Source: Lasiosphaeria ovina (taxonomy: Eukaryota; Ascomycota; Sordariomycetes; Sordariales; Lasiosphaeriaceae). From it: a DNA stretch of 64,000 bases. The notes beneath the pieces were generated by a model. It was not told where the DNA came from and searched no databases. It saw nothing but the letters and a program-made list of their open reading frames with translations. The translations under genes were made by a program, and so were the position numbers. The stretch covers positions 1,116,001 to 1,180,000 of the forward strand of contig JAULSN010000002.1 in NCBI GenBank assembly GCA_033439765.1, given 5' to 3'. Below, one piece after another: positions 55,719 to 64,000 of the stretch. Position 1 is the stretch's first letter. Each line of letters begins with the position of its first letter.

Positions 55719-56113
55719 GCCAGTGTTACGTTTTGAACCTAGTACGGTCCTCAGTGCATGCAGGTGGGTCGCTGCCGGCCAATCAGGAAGCAGTCTGTTG
55801 ATTTGTGAGGCTTGGCACGACAGAGCAACAGATCTTAATGATCTGTTGACCTGTGGGACTTGGCAGAACAGATCCACAGATCACTCAGTCTATATAAACA
55901 CTCTTAGGCCGAGCATTCCCTATGAATCTCGGCAAGTACGCAATACACGTTCAGAGTCCCTATACCATTGCGGGAGCTATTCACAACTGTGTATCACCTG
56001 TTCAAGGCGCCTACCCTCCGTTGTACGTTGCATCCCTCTCACACCTAACCCTAACCCTCGGAGTACTGCCCTGCAGTCCATCAACCCTCACAGGCGTGGA
56101 TTGTAACAGCCAG
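55719..56113 (+). mobile_element. Solo LTR with target-site duplication
   Basis: The 385-bp LTR is 55724-56108. It starts TGTTACG and ends TGTAACA, giving 6-bp perfect inverted ends (TGTTAC / GTAACA). GCCAG flanks it on both sides (55719-55723 and 56109-56113), a 5-bp target-site duplication as made by Ty1/copia and Ty3/gypsy integrases. Inside are a CCAAT box (about 55779), two directly repeated 42-bp units spaced 48 bp apart (55794 and 55842), a TATATAAA box at 55891, and CCTAACCCTAACCCTC at 56045-56060. No internal element sequence adjoins either side, so it is a recombination relic. It is much less mutated than the copia DNA to the right. Confidence 0.85.
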
Positions 56114-56514
56114 CTCTCACCTCGACAACTTGGGTTCGCCTTGGAACTCGCTGGCCTTCTGAATATCTTCCTTCCTCAAACATCCACGAGAAAGCACAAG
56201 CTAGTTTTCTCATCCTCATATTAACACCCGCAAATACCGCAAACAAGGGCGAAAGCCACACCACCGGCCTTGCTCTCACGAAATCGCGATCCCCAAACCA
56301 TAGTAGATCCTCACCTCTTACGCGAAGACGCCGACGCCCGCCGAGAGACAGCGACAGCGGCACTCGCGACCCTTCCTCCATCTCCAGCTTCCGGCAAGAT
56401 TCAGGCGGGCACTTGGCGGGTACGTTTTAAGAAACTGTCCCACGTATCCTGATCGCAGATCTCTCAATCATGATTGTCCCGCAGACACAACTTTTTGTGA
56501 ATTCGCTTCTGTGA
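56114..56514. other. Spacer between solo LTR and a gene fragment
   Basis: No gene is supported. Weak protein-like reading on the plus strand with several stops may be the decayed 5' part of the fragment that follows. Confidence 0.35.
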
Positions 56515-56885
56515 CCGGCTTCGAGTCGATGTCACGGAACTTGGCCTCCTCTCCAATAATCGAGCTCCCATAGTATGCTGACCTTCCGCCTCTCCAGTTC
56601 CTGACCGACAGCTTCGCCTACCGCGATGAGACCAGCCCATCCAAGCTCTTCGGCGGTTCACTCAACCCAGGGCCTCCCAACGTGTGCCACGCGTACTAGG
56701 AGAAGCTGTACGTCCTCGCTGATATCCAAATCTTCGACGAGATTGTGGATGAAGTCAAGACCTAGTACGGATTGCAGGACCGCGACTTTGAGAAAAAGAA
56801 CAAGCAGCAGTGGGTAGATGATCTGGTGACGGAGTTAACCTGGGAGGCTCGTGATGCGGGCAAGGTTTGGGCGAGCAGTAGGTGT
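56515..56885 (+). pseudogene. Gene fragment, family unknown
   Basis: The plus strand reads FLTDSFAYRDETSPSKLFGG, then LNPGPPNVCHAY, a TAG, EKLYVLADIQIFDEIVDEVK, a TAG, YGLQDRDFEKKNKQQWVDDL and VTELTWEARDAGKVWAS. The frame is constant across both stops, so this is a decayed exon. I cannot name the protein. Both stops sit where CAG, AAG or TGG would fit. Confidence 0.5.
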
Positions 56886-58869
56886 CACCCGCACACAGTT
56901 GTCCAGAGCCATTTACCTCACCGTAATATATTCCCCTCAAACGGATAGTATTTTACAAAACTGAGGTAAACGGAAGTTCGCTTCCGCTTATATAACTGGC
57001 CACACCTTGTCACGGCGTGGCCACGTGACCGCCAAAGCTACATAACCCACTTCACTGTTCAAGTCGTGCGACTTAGAATGGTGGTATCCTTTTGGGGTTC
57101 TGGTGTAGTGGGTAGTGGGTCGCTCGCTGAGTTACCACACACCTCACCTCACATACAATAGGCCACGTTTTGGGACCTGGCCCGATAGGTAACCGTAGAT
57201 TCTCATAAAATAAGCGAACTAACACATATGAGCCTGTCAGATAGAAAGGGGTTCAGGGGCCCTAGGCTTCTAATTAGCGAAGCTGACTGGAAGCCTGGCA
57301 CTGCCTGAACGCCAGTGAGCCTCAGCCTCGGTGTTGACGAAGCTGAATTTCTCTGAGCACTGTAGTACAGGCTCAGAGGCTGATAAGCCTCTGTAGTACA
57401 GAAGGTTTACCGTGCACTCAGGGGAAGAAAGTGCGCGCACAGTAGTCCGGAGGCCTACTGTAGGTGCCGAACACAGAGAACTTTGCTCTTTGTGCGGGGT
57501 TGGTGGGGACTTGGACCATCCGAGCTGAGCTCCCCATGACAATGGTTCAGCTCCCAATGGTTCAGGTCACATGCTGCATGCGACAACTGGTATAAGGAGG
57601 ACTCTCTGGCTCCGCCAGATAGTGAAGGGCAACGACCTTGAGGCCATAGAAGATTATTGCACTCATCAGTCCTCCATCAATCATTTGGTTCCAAGCCACT
57701 GTGTGAGACCACAGTCCCTTATGACAACGGCCGTACCGGCCTGACTTTGTCAATTGCCGCATCCGACTCCGTGGCGACGATCGGCGCATTCGCATTCCTT
57801 CGATCGGAGGTATGCCCAGGAATGGCCAGCCTCCGGCTTGCTCAGGCAACCGCTGGAACGATTGGCTCAATCGTTGCACCTGCCTCGCAACCACGGGCAC
57901 AAAGGGTTAGCCCCTAGCCACCCTGTTACAGTGTACGTCGTCGTCATCTGCTTTCCATTGATAGGAAACTTTTGCCGAGGGGACTGAAAAGGGGCCTCTG
58001 AGGCTGTGCGGCGGCGGTGCATGGGATCACCCTAGCTCAGGGAAGAATCAGAGGAAGCTCAGGACAAATCAGCCACAGCTCACCCCAGCTCAGGACGACG
58101 AACGAAAAAGGAAATTTCGTGTGCCCAGATTCGTCGCAGACAACCAGGCTGTTTTAGGGCATGTTCACCCAGCAAAGGACCGAGCTTGGATGGAGAGGTC
58201 GGGACGGTGTGCAGCGCCACATCACCGCACCCATTGTCGATGACACTATCACCATCCTGGTCGGACTGGAGAGTCACCATTGTGACTTTCGTCGGCGGCA
58301 TGCTGCGGTTTGCGTCATTTTAGCCCGAGGTTTCTGAGGCTTTAGGATAGTCTCGCGGTTTTGGATCTGCTCGTTTCTTATTTATTGGTCATGGACTTTG
58401 AGGTCAACATTTTGGTTTTTCATTGAAAGGAGCAAAGGACGGTCGAGTCTTGTGGCATGTTTGATTGACTATTCTGTATACGACATGGATGCACTTCGGG
58501 CTGGGCTACATATTGGGATATAGTACCTAGGGAGTCTGGATTGCTGCCTGCAGGAATGTACTATTCTTACACCAATGACTTCAGGACAGGTCTCTAGACC
58601 ACACAATAAATAAGTAAACTATTCTAATCAAGTTTCATGTGATATCGTGACCTTGATATTTCTGCCTGAAGATACAATTGCGACTCCCGTCGAGATTCTG
58701 ACCCGGTACACCAGAACTATTCGTATTACGAACCATCTTTTCTCTCGTCCATTACGGCACGCATGAGCCGCTCAGCAAGTTTAGATCACTCAACAGGCGA
58801 TATCTTTGTAGCATTTACGTTTTAAACTTATCGTTACTGGTTATGTAAACGCCACGCAAACATCGTCCT
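56886..58869. other. Gene-poor region with hairpin-rich segment
   Basis: No supported gene over 2 kb. At 57264-57460 several perfect or near-perfect short palindromes occur (listed as a repeat). The rest, including the frames near 57657-57987, shows no motif. Confidence 0.4.
57264..57460. repeat. Cluster of short hairpins
   Basis: Stem-loops GCTTC..GAAGC (57266-57284), CAGAGGC-TGATAA-GCCTCTG (57374-57393), a perfect palindrome GTGCGCGCAC (57431-57440) and CAGTAG..CTACTG (57440-57460). The style recalls the hairpin array at 37.2 kb, but the loops differ. Confidence 0.5.
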
Positions 58870-59202
58870 CCCCCACCGCCTCGACATCATACTTGACCGG
58901 CTCATCCAAGTCCGCATCCAGCACGCCAGCCACGCCGGCCAGACATTCCGCCCCAACCAAGAGTAAGCAATCAAGGTCGATACGATCCGGACGATGTCGC
59001 TCAACGAGTTGCAGAACAGATGGACCGGCGATTCACGTCAGCTTTGCGAGATCCAATCGTCGCCGACTTATTCCGGGGACTGACGACAGCCCTGAAGGAC
59101 TTTGGTGGCTCCAAGGATGATGGAGGTTTGAAGATGAACATGTATGGATTCTTCGGCCCTGATGTTCCAGTGGTTGGCTCCGATGCTGCAGCGGCAGTCT
59201 AA
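58870..59202 (+). pseudogene. Short coding remnant, family unknown
   Basis: Reads PHRLDIILDRLIQVRIQHAS then, after a frame change near 58965, YDPDDVAQRVAEQMDRRF, LRDPIVADLFRGLTTALKDF and MNMYGFFGPDVPVVGS, with a natural stop at 59202. Probably a 3' terminal piece of a gene, left behind beside the copia insertion. No family is recognised. Confidence 0.4.
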
Positions 59203-59311
59203 CAGCACATCCACTACAGAGATGTCAACCTGTTCTTCAATTATGTACTTGACAATGCTTTCAGAAGCCAAAGCATGCAAAAGCAGTCAAAAAGAGGGTA
59301 TTCCAAGTGTG

Positions 59312-59477
59312 TGTATTCCGTTGTGTAGAAGGAAGAAAAGCTCTTCGCCCTGCAGGCCGGGGACCAGTGTAGAGCCTGTGGAAAAGGCGGTCTAATTAGG
59401 TGCCCTGTGCGCACCCTGCCCGGCCCCTGCCCGGACCCTCAAGACCATGCCAAATCCAGTATGGCCTTTCTAATACA
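59312..59477 (-). mobile_element. Candidate 3' LTR of the right-hand copia element
   Basis: TGTATT at 59312 and AATACA ending at 59477 form a 6-bp inverted end with TG..CA termini; the right edge abuts a polypurine tract. The left edge is inferred only from the inverted terminus. Confidence 0.4.
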
Positions 59478-59486
59478 CCCCCTCAG
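59478..59486 (-). promoter_or_regulatory. Polypurine tract
   Basis: CTGAGGGGG on the minus strand, identical to the tract at 36052-36060, directly next to the presumed LTR end. Confidence 0.5.
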
Positions 59487-59833
59487 TTGAAGCTATTCCC
59501 GGCTTTAACTGCCCAAAGTAACCGTATGTAAAAGTAAACACACAAAATCCTTCCTTCCTTTCCGTACCCTGAGGGTATTCATAACTCCCCAGGCAAATCC
59601 AAATGCCCAACCGGGGTTCCTTCCTCTTGCCTTCTAGCCACCAACTGCCGTAACACGTCCTGCAGGTTCATCTGATGTACGAACTCCGTGAAGGCGTTGT
59701 TTTATAGTGCCTTCGTCAGGCCGTTAGCGATCATTTCTGCGCTCTTCGTATATACTGCCTTCATATGCCCAAGCCTATATTCCTACCGTAGCTAGTGGTT
59801 GTGAATATCAATATGCCGAAGGTTCGTCTTCAA

Positions 59834-60121
59834 CTAGGAGATCTCTTCTATCAACAACCGAATAGTCATACGGTTGTTATATTCGACGGTGATACGGTGG
59901 TCCTCAAGGTTGACGTGCAGCTCCTTTAGTAGCCTGCTGATATATAGGGCTTCCTTTGTGGCCTGCGAGAGAGCAAGCAACTCCGCCTCGGTGGTTGAAG
60001 TCGTTACGGTGGCCTGTTTATTCGCCCTCCAGCCGATCATGCCCCTAAAAAGCTTTATGGCGTAGGCTTGTGAGCTCTTCCGGTCTACCGAGTTGTCCCC
60101 GAAGGAAGCGTTACTGGCCAC
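59834..60121 (-). pseudogene. Copia RNase H remnant
   Basis: Reads NASFGDNSVDRKSSQAYAIK, then GWRANKQATVTTSTTEAELL and ALSQATKEALYISRLLKEL, the RNase H core with the TTEAE catalytic segment. It ends early at VEYNNRMTIRLLIEEIS. It is clearly related to the copy at 36.5 kb (GLVAWRANKQATVTTSTTEA) but differs at many sites, so the two elements belong to different subfamilies. Confidence 0.85.
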
Positions 60122-60145
60122 CCTGAAGTTATCGTCGCCTCCGAA

Positions 60146-61020
60146 CTATAGGGCTAGATGACTGGTACGAAGTAGGTAGCCGAGGACCCGGTCAGCCGCC
60201 TTGTGGTGCTCCGGGCCGGGGTTGGTCGTGAAGCGAGAGAGCCGGGAGACGGCGAAAGCCACGTCCGGGCGAGTGATGACGGCGGTATATATGATGGAGC
60301 CGACCTTCCGTATATACCGTAGGATGTCGGCCTTCTTCGCGAGAGCTTCATAGGGCAATAGCTCCTCCCTCGCTATAGGCGTGCTGGTGGGCGGTGTAGG
60401 TAATATATCGGTAAGGGCACCTATTTTGGTAATATATGAAGACTATAATAACCACAGGCGCCGCTTGGCCCTGTTACGGAGGATCTCAATACCTAGGAAC
60501 TACTATAAATCATCCCCACCCGTAAGCTAGAAGCGGGCCTTGAGCTTCTCGATGACTTCGAGAGCTTCCTTCCTCTATTACTCCCTGAAGGCGAGGACGA
60601 TATCATCTATATAGAAGAAAATAATCACGCCGTTATTGGTGAAGGTACACGGTTCGTAAGGGACGGGGCTATAGCCTAGGGTCTTGAGTACCCCGGAGAG
60701 TGCCCTCTACTAAAGAAGTGGTAATCTCCTGAGTCTATATAGAGCCTTATTAAGCCTCAAAACGGTGCCCGGCTTCTTGTGCCCCGGTGGTATGCGTATA
60801 TAAACCTCCTCGTCCAGGGAGGCATTTACGAAGGTATTGACGGCGTTATATTATAGGAGCTCAAGGTCGAAGCGTATAGCTATCGCCATAATCGTACGGA
60901 AGGACCGGCCGGCTAGGGTTATAGCGTAATTGCTTTCCGAGAGGTTCTTCGGCTATTAATCTCCCCGGATAACTAGTCGGGCCTTATATTTGATAAACCT
61001 TCCGTATTTATCGAACTTAT
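60146..61020 (-). pseudogene. Copia reverse transcriptase remnant
   Basis: Contains PPGHKKPGTVLRLNKALYRL, FFYIDDIVLAF (the YVDD-type active site, here YIDD), and the C-terminal GSIIYTAVITRPDVAFAVSR. Interrupted by several TAG and TAA codons in the finger and palm regions. Confidence 0.8.
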
Positions 61021-61324
61021 AGATATATACCTACCTATAGTCTAGGACCTTAATGCCTTTTAGGCCTCGTTATAGGACCTCTACCCACGAACGTATCTCT
61101 ATATGACTCTATAGATATGCCCTCTCTACGTCCTCGAAGAGGTTCCCCATAGGGTGGTCCTTCAAGTCCCCGTAGTGACCCGGTGGGTCCGGGAGGTCCC
61201 GGCGGTATATAGATAACGGGGTCTTTAGGAACCGTTCGACCTATGTCCTCGTAAGGGTCTTCCTTCCTAGGGTCCCTACCCTGGAAGACAATATGCCTAT
61301 ATAGAAAGACCCATTCTAATGCTC

Positions 61325-61816
61325 CTAAATACTGAGCTTGGCTGCCCGGGTTTTCCCCGGATCAGCCCCCGGCCCGCATTCTGCCGTTATACTGAGCTTG
61401 GCTGCCCGGGTTTCCCCAAGGTCGGCCCCCGGCCCGTATAATATAATCGCCCCGGCTAGTATAGCTACAGGCGGCGACTGTGGTGGTATAGGGAGCGACC
61501 CGCTGCCCTTCCCTCCTACCGTGTAGCTTCCGTATGGCTTAGGGACCTCCTTATACGCCACGATCTCATCCTCTATAACGCCGTCGTCATCCTCTAGTAT
61601 ATTGGTGATGTCCCTAATATCTTCCTGGTCCCCGGGGGTGGCTACTACTTCCTTAATATTAGGTTCCCTAACCGTGAGGGCCTCAAGGTAGTTCGCGAGG
61701 GCTGTAGGGTCTATTTCCCGGACGTCTTGCGCCAGGGTTTCTAGCTTGCCGTCAAATATAGTATTCTCGTTAAAGATAACGTCCCGGGTGACGATAACTA
61801 CATTCTTTGAAGGCAC
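61325..61816 (-). pseudogene. Copia integrase C-terminal linker frame
   Basis: Open frame of 163 codons starting MPSKNVVIVTRDVIFNE (a typical VxxSRDVxFxE copia motif after the integrase) with an acidic linker and a duplicated C-terminal piece (GPGADxGxTRAAKLSI twice). Integrase C-terminal regions are often variable. Confidence 0.7.
61331..61450 (-). repeat. 60-bp tandem duplication
   Basis: Units start at 61331 and 61391, each beginning ACTGAGCTTGGCTGCCCGGG and continuing with a shared GGCCCGxAT segment. The duplication is in frame and encodes the GPGADxGxTRAAKLSI repeat. Confidence 0.8.
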
Positions 61817-61999
61817 CTACACCCTATAGATATTAGTCGCTATATAGCCGATGAGGTAGCCGATCCACGCCTTAGGCTCAAAACGCTTAAGGCGTTCTTC
61901 CTTATTTTGGGCCCTATCGGTCATCGCGTATGCCTTATAGCCAAAGACCCGTAAGTACCCTAAGTACGGAAGAGTATAGCCGTTGAAGAAGGAATACCA

Positions 62000-62720
62000 G
62001 GCCTAATAAGGAGTCTTCCAGTCATTCTGAGCGCGAGGCTGCCTATTAAGTAGGTAGATAGCCGTTCGAGAGATCTCCCGTCATAATTTATTCGGGAATA
62101 CGGCTCCTAAAGCGAGTATAAGGGCTTTCTACTTGACCAACGCCCCCGCCCTCTCGGCGGCACCGTTCTGTCCCTATATACGGGGCGCCGAGGGCTTCTA
62201 GACTAGGCCATACCTCCTAAAGAAGTCCGTGAACTCTACTAACTTGAGCTCGTTATCTAACTCGATGACCTTTAGTACGACTTTATACTAAACCCTTAAC
62301 TCCTTAAAGAAGGCTTCCAAAATAGCAATAAGGATCACGTACTTCCGGTCGGTAGTATAAAAATCCTAGCTTATGCCTATATAGCGGTCGGTCACTAGTA
62401 TAAGGGAGTCATACTTCTTATCGTCAGGCTCCTAGTTATAAAAGTTAATCGTAAAGTAGTCCCCGGGCCGTTGAGGCTTGTCTTTTGGCTCTCGTTTGAC
62501 CTATCGCTTTATTTTGGCCCGCGCGTATACGCTATACTCGACTATTTTAATGCCCTTAATACGCACCCCCTAAGCTATATTGACGAGTCTTTTTAGGGCG
62601 CCGGGGCCCGGGTGGCCCATACGTAGGTGCCAGATTTCGGCGCTTACGCTCCGGGGCTTCCTTTTGGTGTAGGAATTGAACCGGTTCCTTCTCGTGAAGA
62701 AGGCGGCCCTACTTAGGTCT
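62000..62720 (-). pseudogene. Copia integrase and GAG pre-integrase remnant
   Basis: The pre-integrase block has the HLRMGHPG signature. The integrase block shows KVIELDNELKLVEFTDFFRR, GLV then a stop, KPSAPRI, a stop, and GQNGAAERAGALVK, in which the conserved QGQNGxAER motif is preceded by a TAG where CAG is expected. About every 20-30 codons a TAG or TAA interrupts the frame. Confidence 0.8.
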
Positions 62721-64000
62721 TCCGGAATATGCTTAATAACGAATTGGTCGTGCCGGGCCTACAGTACGTATACTACCGATTGATCCGTTATACGGCGTAG
62801 GTAGGTGGGGTCCCCGCTATTATCCCAGTACATACCTCTCTTATATAGGCGCCGTAGTAACACCAGGTTATATACGATGCCTTTATACAGGGCCATATTA
62901 TACAGCCTCAGGACCTTCTTTCCTCCGAATACATTACTGACTTACAGGTCCACCTCGCCGTATATAGTGATAGGGATCTTGTAGTCCCCAGCCCATACGA
63001 ATTCCCCTACGAGGGCGTGCCGAATATTAAGGAAGCGGCTAACTTGGTTAAAGATATATATTATAGAGCCTGAGTCTAGTATTGCCGAGTACTTAAGAGG
63101 GTATTCGTTTATTAAGAAGGCTACGTGCTATACGGCGAATAAGGCATTGACCTTACCTACGTAGCGTACTAGTCAATCTTCCTCCGGGGCGTCCTCTACT
63201 ATAGTGGCGGGCTCTGGTACCCGGCTCGAGGCTCTGGACTTCGGGGCCCTGCTCGGCTCTCGGGGCCTGCTTACGCTTCCTCTCCGAGGCAGGTCTCCCT
63301 TGACCTTCTTCCTCAGGGCCTCGACTTCCTTCCTTAGAGCGTCATCTACCTGTAAAACCGCCTCTACCCGCTTCCTACGCTCCTTCGAGGGGTTCCATTT
63401 TGCCCAGGCCTTCTTAGGGAAAAGGAACCAATAGTCTTCTAAGGTATGGGGATTCGAGTATACCCTATACCCTAACTAGCTACCTCCGGTATATTTCCGC
63501 TTTCTCGGGCCCGGTACCTTCCCTTCCTCGGGGCTATTAGTATCCTAGTTACCGTATATTACGCCGAAGGACCCTTTCGTAAACCGTAAGGGCTTCTTCG
63601 TTACCTCCTATACCCTGACCTCCTAGTTGAACGCGTTCACCAGGTCCCGGTAGTTAAGGGTCCCCGTATCGATATTCTTTTGGTTTATTAGGCGGTAGGT
63701 AGTATACTAGTAAGTCTACCCTACCTCCCTAATCGCCGTCTCGAAATCGTCATACTAGGTAGCCGGTGCCTACGCCTCAGGGACCTTCTTGGCCTTAGCC
63801 TTCTATAGGGCTTCCTCCCAGTGGCTAATCCATACTTTCCACGACTTCGGGGGCTTCGAGAGAGGGAGAACTACTTACTTATAGGCGGTCCTCGCCTTCC
63901 CTATATCGTTCGAAGAAGTGGTTCTCGCCTATACCTATAGATTTATATACCACCTAGTAATCGTCTCTATAGGCTCGTACGTAACTATATATAGGTACGC

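Larger units (their letters stand above)
59312..64000 (-). mobile_element. Ty1/copia retrotransposon, mutated and cut by the window end
   Basis: Minus-strand polyprotein remnants occur in copia order (protease, integrase, RT, RNase H) from right to left: a GAG pre-integrase motif WHLRMGHPGPGALKRLVN (about 62630-62580), integrase core KVIELDNELK and GQNGAAERAGALVK, then SRTAIYLLNR (62280-62040), a linker frame 61816-61325, RT with NAVNTFVNASLDEEVYIRIP, LYRLRRLPLL and IIFFYIDDIVLAF (60860-60600), RT end and connection (60358-60146), and RNase H (60121-59834). Nearly every block contains TAG/TAA stops where CAG, CAA or TGG is expected. The gag region would lie toward and beyond 64000. Element orientation is minus, 3' LTR at about 59.3-59.5 kb. 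It cannot be autonomous as read. Confidence 0.88.

Noticed and set aside
56045..56060. CCTAACCCTAACCC, telomere-like repeat
   Set aside because: Only two units, and inside a defined solo LTR; no evidence of a chromosome end.

Overview
The window is a stretch of a filamentous ascomycete genome (Pezizomycotina, probably Sordariomycetes). Genes are split by short introns of 50 to 170 nt with GTRNGT donors, CTAAC-like branch points and YAG acceptors. The protein families are typical of these fungi: HET domain, 2EXR, DUF1996, AA1-like secreted proteins, ankyrin proteins with a fungal N-terminal membrane domain, and HGD-type kinases. Nothing bacterial and no CRISPR array is present. Exon joins below were deduced by eye from splice signals and reading-frame continuity.

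Layout. 1-9 kb holds conserved genes: the glutaminase subunit of PLP synthase (+), a small secreted AA1-like protein (+), a Gln-rich FAR1-like DNA-binding protein (+), an F-box-like gene with an uncertain model (+), and a five-exon secreted DUF1996 protein (-). 9-15 kb is mostly noncoding, with a diverged tandem duplication and a large decayed gene (-). 15.3-20.2 kb carries a membrane/ankyrin-repeat protein (+) with an in-frame TGA. 20-31 kb holds a decayed gene, an LTR fragment, an intact ubiquitin-like protein (-), and a metallophosphoesterase broken by a TAG (+). 30.7-34.2 kb holds two divergent broken HET genes. 34.9-42.6 kb holds two decayed small secreted proteins, copia remnants, a kinase N-lobe fragment and a broken sugar transporter. 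43.5-55 kb holds a 2-hydroxyacid dehydrogenase (+), a 2EXR gene destroyed by nonsense changes (-), an intact HET gene (-) and a divergent pair of HGD-type kinases. 55.7-64 kb holds a clean solo LTR, gene fragments and a Ty1/copia element (-) that runs off the end.

Two themes tie the region together. First, it resembles an accessory, fast-evolving compartment: three HET loci lie near HGD-type kinases and many other genes are decayed. Second, the decay looks like repeat-induced point mutation (RIP). Copia DNA is full of TpA where CpA/TpG is expected, and many broken genes carry TAG where the frame suggests CAG or TGG. The strongest candidates for undescribed structure are an array of four stem-loops with near-identical 7-nt loops in an LTR at about 37.2 kb, and the divergent HGD-kinase pair next to an intact HET gene.
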